This document shows positions 16,918 to 25,224 of a stretch of DNA of 45,999 bases, piece after piece. A program made the position numbers and the translations under genes. A model generated the notes under the pieces. That model did not search any database. It was given only the letters and a program-made list of their open reading frames with translations, and was not told the DNA's origin. The stretch spans positions 1 through 45,999 of the forward strand of contig MNEG01000063.1 in assembly GCA_001917585.1 (NCBI GenBank), written 5' to 3'. The stretch is from Candidatus Rokubacteria bacterium 13_1_40CM_68_15 (GTDB lineage: Bacteria > Methylomirabilota > Methylomirabilia > Rokubacteriales > CSP1-6). How positions within the stretch are numbered: position 1 is the first letter of the stretch; every line of letters starts with the position of its first letter.

Positions 16918-17721
16918 ATGAGTCCCCGCATCGTCGTCCTCGACTCCGTCACCCAGTGCCAGGGACGCGTCGAGGTCGGCGACGTCCTGGTCGCCGGATC
17001 CTTCGCTGGCGCGCTGTCACTCGGCATGGCGCTGCCGTTCGGCATCCGCGGCCTCATCGCGCACGCGGCGGGCGTGGGCAAAGACGAAGCCGGCATCAGC
17101 GCGCTCGCCGTGGCCGACCGGCTCGGCCTGCCCACCGCCGCGGTCGAGACGATGTCGGCGCGCATCGGTGACGGCCCGAGCGTCCACGACGAGGGCGTGA
17201 TCTCGCACGTGAACGCGGCGGCCCGGGCGCTCGGCGTGCGGATCGGGATGCGGGCGTGCGAGGCGGCCCAGCTGCTCACGCGCGCGGCAGAGCCGCGAGC
17301 CGTGGCCGGCGCCGGGCTGATGGACCCCAGTCCACGTGTCGTCGACGAGACCCCGGCCGGCCGCATCGTGTGCGTCGACACGCTGTCGTTCGCCACAGCC
17401 GGCAACGCAGGCGACGTCGTGTGCGCGGGCTCCCACGGCGGCCGGGGCAACATCGAGACGCTCCTGCGCATCGTGAAGCCTCGCGGCGTGATCGCCAGCG
17501 ACGGGGGAATGGCCAAGGCCCGCTCGGGGATCAGCGGCCTCGCCCTGCTCGACGACGCGGGCGTAGCCGGCGCGGCCGTCGACGCGATGTCGGCGCGCAT
17601 CGGCGACGCCCGCAGCACGTGGCAGGACGGCGTGATCTCGGCGGTGAACGCCCGGGCCGGCCAGGCCGGCGTGGCCGTGGGCCAGCCGGCGCGCGCGGCG
17701 GCCCGGCGGATACTTCATTGA
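16918..17721 (+). CDS. Unrecognised protein made of two tandem copies of one domain
   Basis: I do not recognise this 267-aa protein. It contains an internal duplication. Repeat 1 spans about residues 4-122 and repeat 2 about 144-266. Shared blocks in order are VVLDSVT/VCVDTLS, GDVLVAGSF/GDVVCAGSH, GISALAVADRLGLPTAAVETMSARIGD/GISGLALLDDAGVAGAAVDAMSARIGD (compared in part), DEGVISHVNA/QDGVISAVNA and the C-terminal Ala-rich helix. It has no signal peptide or membrane helix and is rich in Ala, Gly and Val, like a compact cytosolic alpha/beta enzyme. The conserved Asp, Ser and Arg-Ile-Gly-Asp could form an active site, but that is a guess. The start fits the first repeat. It is divergent from the SDR operon and precedes marR by 32 bases. 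Confidence 0.75.
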   Translation: MSPRIVVLDSVTQCQGRVEVGDVLVAGSFAGALSLGMALPFGIRGLIAHAAGVGKDEAGISALAVADRLGLPTAAVETMSARIGDGPSVHDEGVISHVNAAARALGVRIGMRACEAAQLLTRAAEPRAVAGAGLMDPSPRVVDETPAGRIVCVDTLSFATAGNAGDVVCAGSHGGRGNIETLLRIVKPRGVIASDGGMAKARSGISGLALLDDAGVAGAAVDAMSARIGDARSTWQDGVISAVNARAGQAGVAVGQPARAAARRILH

Positions 17722-17750
17722 CTAAACTATTAATCCAGGCGACCATTAAT
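17718..17750 (+). promoter_or_regulatory. AT-rich marR leader with paired ATTAAT sites (possible promoter/operator)
   Basis: The 32-bp gap before marR is AT-rich in a GC-rich context. It starts with TTGACT (17718-17723), a near -35 box, and holds two ATTAAT palindromes at 17729-17734 and 17745-17750, whose centres are 16 bp apart. MarR dimers typically bind short palindromes near their own promoter, so autoregulation is plausible. No good -10 lies at the right spacing. Confidence 0.4.
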
Positions 17751-17753
17751 CCC

Positions 17754-18242
17754 ATGCCCACTCGGACCAGAGCCCGCAACGGGTCCCGTCACCACCGAAC
17801 CGCCGACGCGCAGCGGCTCCTCGACCTCCTCAACGCCCTCGGCAGCACCACCTTCCGTCAGCTGCTCTGGCAGAAGGCTTCCGAGATCGACCTGACGTAC
17901 GCGCAGTCGCAGGTGCTCTTCCACGTGGCCGAGCACCCCGACTGCCACATGGGCGAGGTGGCCAAGGCGTTCGGCGTGACACTGCCGGCCGTGACGCACA
18001 TCGTCGACCGGCTGGAGCAGAAGAACCTGTTGACGCGCGCGGATCATCCCACCGACCGCCGGGTCTACGTCCTCGATCTGACGCGTCCGGGCCAGGCGCT
18101 GGTCGATGAGCTGCAAGTCATCCGCCTGTCGGCGATGGAAGAGGTGCTGGCCGGCATGACCGTGCCCGACCGTCGCCGCGTCATCAGTGCTCTGGAAACC
18201 CTGGTCGACGCCGCCACGCGGGTGTCGAGAGCAGAGTCATGA
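17754..18242 (+). CDS. MarR-family transcriptional regulator
   Basis: A 162-aa winged-helix regulator. The recognition region is MGEVAKAFGVTLPAVTHIVDRLEQKNLLTR and the wing is DHPTDRRVYVLDLT (family core about residues 62-115; quoted in pieces VTHIVDRLEQKNLL and DRRVYVLDLT). Flanking helices give the dimer interface. The stop overlaps the start of the RND adaptor gene as ATGA, so it is in one operon with the efflux pump and probably represses it until an exported compound binds. The ATG at 17754 directly follows the ATTAAT repeats. The basic N-terminal tail (RTRARNGSRHH) is not part of the core fold. Confidence 0.92.
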   Translation: MPTRTRARNGSRHHRTADAQRLLDLLNALGSTTFRQLLWQKASEIDLTYAQSQVLFHVAEHPDCHMGEVAKAFGVTLPAVTHIVDRLEQKNLLTRADHPTDRRVYVLDLTRPGQALVDELQVIRLSAMEEVLAGMTVPDRRRVISALETLVDAATRVSRAES

Positions 18243-19411
18243 AGCGCGCCTTCCTGCTCGCGCTGTTGCTCGTACTGCCCGCATGCTCCGATCGCGCCGG
18301 CGGCAACACCCCGCCCAAGGCGCCGCCTCCCGTCCCCATCGCGGCCGGGCCGGTCGTCCAGAGACTGGTGCCCGTGCAGGTGATCGCCGTCGGGAACGTG
18401 CAGGCCTACACCTCGGTCGGCATCAAGTCGCGGGTGGCCGGGCAGGTCCTGAAGGTGCATTTCAAGGAAGGCGACGAGGTCCGGGAGGGCAACGTGCTCT
18501 TCACGATCGACCCGGCGCCGTTCGAGGCCGCGGTCCGCCAGGCCGAGGCGACGGTGGCCAAGGACACGGCGAATCTCAAACAGGCTCAGGCCACGATCGA
18601 CCGCGACCAGGCCCAGCTCGACATGTCGCGCATCCAGGAGAAGCGCTACCGTGAGCTGCTCCAGCGCGAGCTGATCGCCCGCGAGCAGTACGACCAGCTC
18701 AAGACGAACTTCGCGGCGATGGAGGCGACGGTCGAGGCCGACCGGGCCGCCGTCGAGAATGCGCGCGCGGCCATCAGCGCCGACCAGGCCGCGCTCGACA
18801 CCGCCCGGCTGAACCTGGGCTACACCACCATCCGGGCACCCATCGATGGTCGCGCCGGCAACGTGCTGGTCCAGGCCGGCAACGTGGTGAAGGGCAACGA
18901 CGACAATCCGATCGTCGTGCTCAACCAGGTTCACCCGATCTATCTGTCGTTCTCGGTGCCCGAGCAGTTCCTGGGCGACATCAAGAAGTACCGCGCGCTC
19001 GGCCTGCTCAAGGTCCAGGCACGGCTGCCCAACCGTGTGGAGCCGATCGCCAGCGGCGACCTGACCTTCATCAACAACACGGTCGACCCGGGCACCGGCA
19101 CCATCCAGCTCAAGGCGACCTTCACCAACGCCGACAACGCGCTGTGGCCGGGCCAGTTCCTCGACGCCGTGCTCACGCTGACCTCGCAACAGGCCATCGT
19201 CGTGCCGTCGCAGGCGATCCAGCCCGGGCAGAAGGGGCCCTACGTCTTCGTGGTGAAAGAGGATCAGACGGTGGAGAACCGGCAGGTGCAGCCGGGCACC
19301 CGCCTGGGCGCCGAGACCATCATCGTGAGCGGGCTGCAGCCCGGTGAGCGCGTGGTCACCGACGGTCATCTTCGTCTTCGCCCGGGCACCAAGGTCGACG
19401 TCAAGCAGTAA
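18239..19411 (+). CDS. RND efflux periplasmic adaptor (membrane fusion) lipoprotein
   Basis: A 390-aa HlyD/AcrA-type adaptor. A lipoprotein signal ends in the lipobox LPAC (Cys16). The barrel-sandwich half VGIKSRVAGQVLKVHFKEGDEV, a long helical hairpin (about 90-175), the second lipoyl half TIRAPIDGRAGNVLVQAGNVV, and the beta-barrel and membrane-proximal domains follow in order (motifs at residues about 60-80 and 198-218). It links the inner-membrane RND pump with an outer-membrane channel. The GC-rich gap before the pump gene separates the two genes by 142 bases. No TolC-like gene is visible, so the channel must be encoded elsewhere. Confidence 0.94.
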   Translation: MKRAFLLALLLVLPACSDRAGGNTPPKAPPPVPIAAGPVVQRLVPVQVIAVGNVQAYTSVGIKSRVAGQVLKVHFKEGDEVREGNVLFTIDPAPFEAAVRQAEATVAKDTANLKQAQATIDRDQAQLDMSRIQEKRYRELLQRELIAREQYDQLKTNFAAMEATVEADRAAVENARAAISADQAALDTARLNLGYTTIRAPIDGRAGNVLVQAGNVVKGNDDNPIVVLNQVHPIYLSFSVPEQFLGDIKKYRALGLLKVQARLPNRVEPIASGDLTFINNTVDPGTGTIQLKATFTNADNALWPGQFLDAVLTLTSQQAIVVPSQAIQPGQKGPYVFVVKEDQTVENRQVQPGTRLGAETIIVSGLQPGERVVTDGHLRLRPGTKVDVKQ

Positions 19412-19486
19412 TGAGCCAACCTGTGGCAACTCCGAGGCGCGCCACGGCTCTGCCGGGGCGCGCCCGAGCGTTGGCCGGGGGAGTCC

Positions 19487-19507
19487 GAGGGGGGCGTAGC
19501 CCCCTTC
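19487..19507 (+). other. Strong 9-bp hairpin between RND adaptor and pump genes
   Basis: GAGGGGGGC, loop GTA, GCCCCCTTC: a 9-bp stem with one G-T wobble. No U-tract follows, so it is not a classical intrinsic terminator. It could be a REP-like repeat unit, an mRNA-stabilising element or an attenuator that lowers pump expression relative to the adaptor. Confidence 0.5.
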
Positions 19508-19520
19508 GCTTGAACAGTTC

Positions 19521-19543
19521 GGGGGGCCATGTCGGGGCCCCCC
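19521..19543 (+). promoter_or_regulatory. Perfect 8-bp GC hairpin just upstream of RND pump start
   Basis: GGGGGGCC, a 7-base loop, then GGCCCCCC form a perfect stem that ends 10 bases before the pump ATG at 19554, leaving GGTGG as the likely ribosome-binding sequence directly after it. Such a structure could limit ribosome access. The effect is inferred; the pairing is seen. Confidence 0.5.
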
Positions 19544-19553
19544 ACGGTGGACA

Positions 19554-22500
19554 ATGAACCCCGAGCTCTACATCAGGCGTCCGGTTCTCACGACGCTGCT
19601 GATGGCGGCGATCCTCATCTTCGGCATCATGGCGTATCGGCTGCTGCCGGTGAGCGACCTGCCCAACGTCGACTTCCCGACGATCCAGGTGCAGGCGGCC
19701 TTGCCGGGCGCCAGCCCGGAGACGATGGCCTCGGCCGTGGCCACCCCGCTCGAGAAGCAGTTCACCACGATCGCCGGCATCGACTCGATGACGTCGTCGA
19801 GCGCCCAGGGCCTCACGCAGATCACCATCCAGTTCTCGCTCGACCGCTCGATCGACGCCGCGGCCCAGGACGTGCAATCGGCCATCGCCAAGGCGGCGCC
19901 GCTGCTGCCGCCCCAGATGCCGACGCCGCCCGTTTACCAGAAGGTGAACCCGGCCGATCAGCCCGTCATCTACCTCTCACTGTCGTCGCCGACCCAGCCG
20001 CTCTACGTCGTCGACGAGTACGCGCAGACGAACCTGGGCCAGCGGATCTCGACGATCAGCGGCGTGGCCCAGGTGCAGGTGTTCGGCTCCCAGAAGTACG
20101 CCGTGCGCGTGCAGGTGGATCCGCGCGAGCTGGCCGCGCGGGGCATCGGCATCGACGAGGTGCTGGGCGCGATCGCCCAGGCCAACGTCAACCGCCCCAC
20201 CGGCATCCTCTACGGCCAGCACCAGGCGTTCACCGTCCAGGCCAGCGGCCAGCTCACCGACGCCGCCGCCTATCGGCCGCTGATCGTCACCTACCGCAAC
20301 GGCTCGCCGGTGAGGCTCGAGCAGCTCGGCCGCGTCATCGACAGCGTGCAGACGGACAAGGTGGCGTCCTGGTACAACGACGAGCGCGCGGTGATCCTGG
20401 CCATCCAGCGCCAGCCCGGCACCAACACCGTCGAGGTGGTCGATGCGATCCGCGCGCTCCTGCCCAAGTTCCGCCAGGAGCTGCCGGCCTCGGTGAATCT
20501 CAACGTCCTCTACGACCGGTCGGTGGCCATCCGCGAGTCCGTGCGCGACGTGCAGTTCACGCTCGGCCTGGCCATCGCGCTGGTCGTCATGGTCATCTTC
20601 CTGTTCCTGCGCAACGTCTCGGCCACGATCATCCCGAGCCTGGCCGTGCCGATGTCGCTGGTCGGCACGTTCGCCGTCATGTACGCCCTCGGGTACACGA
20701 TCGACATCATCTCGCTCATGGCGCTCACGCTGTCGGTCGGCTTCGTCGTCGACGACGCCGTGGTCGTGCTCGAGAACATCGTGCGCCACATGGAAGAGGG
20801 TATGCCGCGGATGGAGGCAGCCCTCAAGGGATCGAAGGAGATCGCGTTCACCATTCTCTCGATGACCCTGTCGCTGGCCGCCGTGTTCATCCCGGTCCTG
20901 TTCATGGGCGGCGTGGTCGGCCGGCTCCTCCACGAGTTCGCGGTGGTCATCGGCGCGGCGGTGCTGGTCTCGGGCGTGGTCTCGCTCACGCTCACGCCCA
21001 TGCTGTGCAGCCGCTTCCTCAAGCCGCCGGCCGAGTCGCACAACCGTCTGTTCATGCTGTCGGAGCGGTTCTTCGACGGCATGCTGCACCTGTACTACAA
21101 GAGCTTGCGATGGGTGATGGGTCACCGCCTGCTGACCATGGCGAGCCTCGTCCTCAGCCTGGTGTTGACGGCCTGGCTCTTCAGGGAGATCCCCAAGGGC
21201 TTCATCCCCAACGAGGACACCGGCCAGATCTTCGCGTTCACCGAGGCCTCCCAGGACATCTCGTTCGACGCCATGCGCGAGAAGCAGCAGGCGGTGGCGG
21301 CGATCGTCCGCAAGGATCCGTACGTCGACCAGTTCATGTCGTCGATCGGCGCCGGCGGCTTCAACATCGTGCCCAACACCGGCCGCATCTTCATCCGGCT
21401 CAAGCCGCACGATCAGCGACCGCCGGTGGAGCAGATCATCCAGGAGCTGCGGCCGAAGCTGGCCACGGTGCCGGGGATCAACGTCTATCCGCAGATCCTG
21501 CCCACGATCCGCATCGGCGGCCAGCTCACCAAGGCGCTCTACCAGTACACACTCCAGAGCACCGATCTCAACGAGCTGTATCACTGGGCGCCCGTCCTCT
21601 TCGAGCGCATGCGGGCGCTGCCCGACTTCACGGACGTGAACACGGACCTTCTCATCACGAGCCCGCAGGTCCGCGTCGACATCGATCGCGACCGCGCCTC
21701 GGCGATGGGCGTCAGCGCCGACCAGATCGAGGCGGCGCTGGGCGCGGCCTACGGCGCGACCCAGGTCTCCACCATCTACACGCCGTCGAACCAGTACTGG
21801 GTGATCCTCGAGGTCGATCCCGCCTATCAGCGCGATCCCAGCCAGTTGCCGCGGCTGTACGTGCGCTCGTCGCAGGGCAAGCTGGTGCCGCTCGACGCCG
21901 TCGCGCGGCTGACGCCGGCGGTGGGCCCGCTCACCGTCAACCACCTGGGCCAGTTGCCGTCGGTGACGATCTCGTTCAACCTCAAGTCCGGCGTCTCGCT
22001 GAGCCAGGCGGTGACGCAGATCCAGCAGGTCGTCCGCGAGGTGCGGGCGCCGGCCACGCTGTTCGGGAGCTTTCAGGGCACCGCCCAGGCCTTCCAGGCC
22101 TCGCTGAAGGGCCAGGGCATCCTGCTGCTCGTCACCGTGCTCGTGATCTATCTCGTGCTGGGCATCCTCTACGAGAGCTTCATCCACCCGCTGACGATCC
22201 TGTCCGGCCTGCCGTCGGCAGCGGTGGGAGCGCTTCTCACGCTGAAGCTGTTCGGCGCCGAGCTGAACGTGTACGGCTTCGTCGGCATCATCATGCTCGT
22301 CGGCATCGTGAAGAAGAACGCGATCATGATGATCGACTTCGCCCTGGAGGCGGAGCGCGGTGGCATGTCGCCGGCCGAGGCGATCTACAAGGGCTGCCTG
22401 CTCCGGTTCCGCCCGATCATGATGACGACGATGGCCGCGCTGCTCGGCACGCTGCCCATCGCCCTCGGCGTCGGCGCCGGTGGTGACGCCCGCCGGCCGC

Positions 22501-22652
22501 TCGGCCTGGCCGTGGTCGGCGGCCTCCTGCTCTCCCAGCTCCTGACCCTCTACATCACGCCGGTCATCTACCTCTACATGGAGTCGTTCCAGCAGAAGCT
22601 GCGCTCTCGCCGCGGACAAGTCGCTCATCGTCCGGTCCCCGCGGTACGATAG
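19554..22652 (+). CDS. RND-family multidrug efflux pump (AcrB/MdtBC type)
   Basis: A 1032-aa inner-membrane pump of full family length. It opens with NPELYIRRPVLTTLLMAAIL and has DLPNVDFPTIQVQAALPGASPE near residue 40 (motifs VDFPTIQV and LPGASPE), the proton-relay aspartates in VGFVVDDAVVVLENI (TM4), and the TM10 lysine in VGIVKKNAIMMIDFA. The two large periplasmic loops are intact and no frameshift is seen. By family it exports amphipathic drugs, solvents or metabolites by proton antiport, as a trimer with the adaptor upstream. It resembles the MdtB/MuxB branch in its N-terminus. Probably regulated with marR, plus post-transcriptionally by the upstream hairpins. Confidence 0.95.
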   Translation: MNPELYIRRPVLTTLLMAAILIFGIMAYRLLPVSDLPNVDFPTIQVQAALPGASPETMASAVATPLEKQFTTIAGIDSMTSSSAQGLTQITIQFSLDRSIDAAAQDVQSAIAKAAPLLPPQMPTPPVYQKVNPADQPVIYLSLSSPTQPLYVVDEYAQTNLGQRISTISGVAQVQVFGSQKYAVRVQVDPRELAARGIGIDEVLGAIAQANVNRPTGILYGQHQAFTVQASGQLTDAAAYRPLIVTYRNGSPVRLEQLGRVIDSVQTDKVASWYNDERAVILAIQRQPGTNTVEVVDAIRALLPKFRQELPASVNLNVLYDRSVAIRESVRDVQFTLGLAIALVVMVIFLFLRNVSATIIPSLAVPMSLVGTFAVMYALGYTIDIISLMALTLSVGFVVDDAVVVLENIVRHMEEGMPRMEAALKGSKEIAFTILSMTLSLAAVFIPVLFMGGVVGRLLHEFAVVIGAAVLVSGVVSLTLTPMLCSRFLKPPAESHNRLFMLSERFFDGMLHLYYKSLRWVMGHRLLTMASLVLSLVLTAWLFREIPKGFIPNEDTGQIFAFTEASQDISFDAMREKQQAVAAIVRKDPYVDQFMSSIGAGGFNIVPNTGRIFIRLKPHDQRPPVEQIIQELRPKLATVPGINVYPQILPTIRIGGQLTKALYQYTLQSTDLNELYHWAPVLFERMRALPDFTDVNTDLLITSPQVRVDIDRDRASAMGVSADQIEAALGAAYGATQVSTIYTPSNQYWVILEVDPAYQRDPSQLPRLYVRSSQGKLVPLDAVARLTPAVGPLTVNHLGQLPSVTISFNLKSGVSLSQAVTQIQQVVREVRAPATLFGSFQGTAQAFQASLKGQGILLLVTVLVIYLVLGILYESFIHPLTILSGLPSAAVGALLTLKLFGAELNVYGFVGIIMLVGIVKKNAIMMIDFALEAERGGMSPAEAIYKGCLLRFRPIMMTTMAALLGTLPIALGVGAGGDARRPLGLAVVGGLLLSQLLTLYITPVIYLYMESFQQKLRSRRGQVAHRPVPAVR

Positions 22653-22658
22653 AGCGTC

Positions 22659-23120
22659 TTGAGCCTGGAGCAGCAACTCGCCGAGACGCTGACCCGAGCC
22701 ATCCGCGAGAAGGATCAGCGGACCGCCGACGTCGTCCGCATGCTGAAGACGAAAGTCACCGAGCGGCGGACGGCCAAGGGTTTCGCCGGCGCGGTCGACG
22801 ACGCCGTCGTCCTCGACGTCATCGGCGCCTACCGCAAGCAGCTCCAGAAGGCGGTCGCCGAGTACGAGAAGGTCGGCGGCGAGCGGGCGGCCGCCCAGAT
22901 CGCGCACCTGCGCTTCGAGATCGAGTTCTGTGAACGCTACCTGCCCAAGGGCATCGACGAGGGCGCGCTGCGCGCTCTGGTGAAGGAACGGATCGGCGCG
23001 CTCGGGATCACTGACAGCAAGCAGACCGGCCGGCTCGTCGGTGACGTCATGAAGACCCACAAGGGCCAGGTCGACGCTGCCGACGTCAAGCGCGTCGCCG
23101 AGGAATTGCTCCGGGGTTGA
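22659..23120 (+). CDS. yqeY: GatB/YqeY domain-containing protein
   Basis: A 153-aa helical protein of the YqeY family, which shares the tail domain of the GatB/GatE amidotransferase subunits and is thought to bind tRNA. Family features are LVRMLKTKVTER-like helix (here VVRMLKTKVTER), QLQKAVAEYEKVGG, EIEFCERYLPKG and the C-terminal GRLVGDVMKTHKGQVDAADVKRV block. The length is normal. It begins with TTG at 22659, 6 bases after the pump stop, without a strong ribosome-binding site, so coupling to the pump operon is likely. Confidence 0.9.
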   Translation: MSLEQQLAETLTRAIREKDQRTADVVRMLKTKVTERRTAKGFAGAVDDAVVLDVIGAYRKQLQKAVAEYEKVGGERAAAQIAHLRFEIEFCERYLPKGIDEGALRALVKERIGALGITDSKQTGRLVGDVMKTHKGQVDAADVKRVAEELLRG

Positions 23121-23142
23121 TGCTCTGCGGCGCGCACTAGCC

Positions 23143-23361
23143 GTGGCTGGCGCGGCCGCGCTGCTCGCGGCCTGCGCAGCGAACCTGACTCCGGCGCAGT
23201 GGCGGGCCTGGGACGCCTTACAGGACTGCCGCGCGCTGGCGCCCACCGCCACGATCAGCCAGCTGCCTGCTCAGGGCGGCGTGCGCTTCAAGTCCCGCGA
23301 CGACGAGCGAGAGATCATGGCTCGCTGCCTGAACGAGCGCCATGGCTACAGCATCCACTGA
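23143..23361 (+). CDS. Small putative lipoprotein, start uncertain
   Basis: A 72-aa open frame from GTG with a lipobox-like LLAAC at residues 7-11, then a short Trp/Cys-containing soluble part. The frame is open upstream and reads LRRALAV before the hydrophobic stretch, exactly what a signal peptide needs, but no standard start codon is in that frame. An ATG at 23120, overlapping the yqeY stop as TGATG, would fit if one base were missing. Two Cys residues (in LQDCRAL and MARCLNE) could form a disulphide. Unknown function. Confidence 0.5.
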   Translation: MAGAAALLAACAANLTPAQWRAWDALQDCRALAPTATISQLPAQGGVRFKSRDDEREIMARCLNERHGYSIH

Positions 23362-23851
23362 CCGCGCCCGCCGTCCGCCGGGGCTGATCGCCCTGGCCGT
23401 CGCGGTGCTGCTCGCCGGCTGCAGCGTCTCGACGGCGTCGACGCCGGGCGGACCCGTCGCCGTGCCCATGCAGATCCTCAACACCATGACGCTCGTCTCG
23501 GTGCACGTGAACGACTCGCACTATCACGCCCTCTTCCTGCTCGACACCGGGGCGAACCTGACCGTGCTGAGCCCGCTGTATGCCGGGCGGCTCGGCATCG
23601 TCGTCCCCGACAACGCGCGGCGGAAGACCATCCGCGCAGTGGGCGGAGCCGCGCACTCGATTCCCCTGGTCAAGGTCGCGCGGGTCGCGGTGGGCGACGC
23701 CGTCGTCGAAAGTATGGACGTCGGAGTCTACGAAGCGTTTCCACAGTCGCGGACGATCGACGGGATCCTCGGCGCAGACTTCCTCAACCGGTTCAACATC
23801 ACGCTGGACCGGACCAACAGCCGGGTGCTGCTCGACCGGGTCGGCCGCTGA
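23342..23851 (+). CDS. Retropepsin-like aspartyl protease lipoprotein
   Basis: A 169-aa exported protein. A lipoprotein signal ends LLAGC (Cys27). The catalytic motif is LLDTGANLTVLS with D68; retropepsin-like proteins have one such Asp per chain and act as dimers. The second family block is IDGILGADFLNRF near the C-terminus, matching the flap/hydrophobic-glycine region of TIGR02281-like and gag-type bacterial proteases. It should be anchored to a membrane facing the periplasm. It overlaps the small lipoprotein-like gene by 20 bases, so the two are probably co-expressed. Confidence 0.88.
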   Translation: MATASTDRARRPPGLIALAVAVLLAGCSVSTASTPGGPVAVPMQILNTMTLVSVHVNDSHYHALFLLDTGANLTVLSPLYAGRLGIVVPDNARRKTIRAVGGAAHSIPLVKVARVAVGDAVVESMDVGVYEAFPQSRTIDGILGADFLNRFNITLDRTNSRVLLDRVGR

Positions 23852-24553
23852 CTAGCCGAGGTGTCTCCGCGTGAGCGCGTCGGCGTAGCGTTCCAGCCGC
23901 CGGTGCATCTCGCGCATGGCGGCCTCGGCGGCGGCCCGATCCTCGGCCGTGCGGATGTGCTTCAGGATCGTCCCCTTCGTCTCGCCGGCCTCTTCCTTCT
24001 CGACCATCTCGTGGACGTAATAGTTCATGCCGCCCCACTCGGGCCGGACGCCGTAGTGCTGGACGAGGGCCTTGCCCACGGTCTGGGAGATCTCGACCAC
24101 CTCTTCCTCGATGAGCGCGGTGGCGCAGAGCGAGGCGCTCCAGGGCAGCTCGTGGGCCATCGTCTTGAAGTAGTCGACGATCGCCGCCATCTCGGGAATC
24201 GGCGTGATCGTGTCGTACACGCTGCGGGGGTAGCCGAGATCGTCCCCGATTCGACGATAGAGCTCGTCGTGATCGGGGGTGCCGCCCACCCTGCCCTCGA
24301 AGTACCCGAGGTCCTCGACCAGCAGATGGCGCGCGCAGTCCTTGCGCACGTCGAGGTCTTCGCAGCGCGCGTGAATGCCGCTGAAGATGCGGGGGAACCA
24401 GGCGATGAGCAGATAGTGCTGGGAGAGATGGACCCAGGCCTGCGGCTTCGGCAGCGCGCCGGACGCGAAGCGCTTGAAGTACTCCGAGCGGCGGAAGGGA
24501 CTGTGCGCCACCAGCTCGGCGATCACGCCCTCGAACCACTCCTCGTTGGTCAT
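23852..24553 (-). CDS. PqqC/TenA-like (haem-oxygenase-fold) iron-containing redox family protein
   Basis: A 233-aa all-helical protein of the PqqC/TenA/CADD superfamily. Visible features are [15 protein letters not shown] (second helix), [14 protein letters not shown] with a His and Glu suited to metal binding, [18 protein letters not shown], and [15 protein letters not shown] with a His followed by acidic residues. The set of His/Glu ligands suggests a diiron (HDO-type) oxidase, not cofactor-free PqqC, though this is inferred. The length is normal. The gene overlaps the macrodomain gene by 4 bases (ATGA), so they are coupled. No PQQ or thiamine genes are near. Confidence 0.8.
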   Translation of the reverse strand: MTNEEWFEGVIAELVAHSPFRRSEYFKRFASGALPKPQAWVHLSQHYLLIAWFPRIFSGIHARCEDLDVRKDCARHLLVEDLGYFEGRVGGTPDHDELYRRIGDDLGYPRSVYDTITPIPEMAAIVDYFKTMAHELPWSASLCATALIEEEVVEISQTVGKALVQHYGVRPEWGGMNYYVHEMVEKEEAGETKGTILKHIRTAEDRAAAEAAMREMHRRLERYADALTRRHLG

Positions 24554-25104
24554 CGACGCTCCTCTCCCGCCACGCGCTCGAGAGCGCGATGGTACACCGC
24601 GAGATCGTAGTCGGTGAAGAGCACGAAGCGCGCCTCCACGATCGGATGGCCTCGCCCGCGAAGGAACGCGGCCGTGGTGCCCAGAGCGATGCCGGCCGCG
24701 CGCTCGATCGGAAAGCGGTAGGCGCCTGTCGAGATCGACGGGAACGCGATCGTGGTGAGCCCGTGCTCGGCGGCGAGCCGCAGGCTGTTGCGATAGGCCG
24801 CGGCCAGCAGGTCGTCCTCGCCGCGCTGGCCGCCCGACCAGACCGGCCCCACGGTGTGGATCACGAAGCGGGCGGGCAGCCGGCCTCCAGTCGTGATGAC
24901 GGCCTCACCCGTCGGACAGCCGCCCTGCCGCGCGACGATCTGCGTGCACGCTTCGAGGATGGCGGGACCGCCGCGCCGATGAATCGCGCCGTCCACGCCG
25001 CCGCCGCCGAGCAGCGTCGTGTTGGCGGCGTTCACGATCGCGTCGACGTGCTGCTCCGTGATGTCGCCGGCTTCGAGCGTGAGGCGCGCCGATCCGATCT
25101 GCAT
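24550..25104 (-). CDS. Macrodomain protein (ADP-ribose/O-acetyl-ADP-ribose binding)
   Basis: A 184-aa single macrodomain close to YmdB/MacroD size. Motifs are [30 protein letters not shown] in the ADP-ribose cleft (seen as [19 protein letters not shown]), [20 protein letters not shown] and the phosphate loop [11 protein letters not shown]. The catalytic Asn and Asp (NAAN, GGGVD) are present, so deacetylation of O-acetyl-ADP-ribose or removal of mono-ADP-ribose from protein is likely. I chose the ATG at 25104 because it begins [16 protein letters not shown]; a GTG at 25143 would add 13 residues. Confidence 0.92.
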   Translation of the reverse strand: MQIGSARLTLEAGDITEQHVDAIVNAANTTLLGGGGVDGAIHRRGGPAILEACTQIVARQGGCPTGEAVITTGGRLPARFVIHTVGPVWSGGQRGEDDLLAAAYRNSLRLAAEHGLTTIAFPSISTGAYRFPIERAAGIALGTTAAFLRGRGHPIVEARFVLFTDYDLAVYHRALERVAGEERR

Positions 25105-25165
25105 TCGTGGTCCAGAGATAGCACGATGCCCGCGCCGGGTCACGGCTCAAAAGGCTACACGCGCG

Positions 25166-25195
25166 TTGACATGAAGCCGGCCTTGCCGCTACGTT
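25166..25195 (+). promoter_or_regulatory. Candidate sigma70 promoter for ABC/HisD-like operon
   Basis: TTGACA (25166-25171, perfect -35), 18-bp spacer, TACGTT (25190-25195, 3/6 match to -10). An AAGGAGG Shine-Dalgarno (25213-25219) precedes the ATG at 25225 by 5 bases. Confidence 0.45.
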
Positions 25196-25224
25196 GAGGC
25201 CCCATCCGACCCAAGGAGGCCGCT

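Noticed and set aside
19977..23252. Very long minus-strand open frame antisense to the RND pump and yqeY
   Set aside because: It is a shadow of high-GC codon structure: His/Arg/Asp-rich, no motifs, and it lies opposite a gene with clear family signatures.
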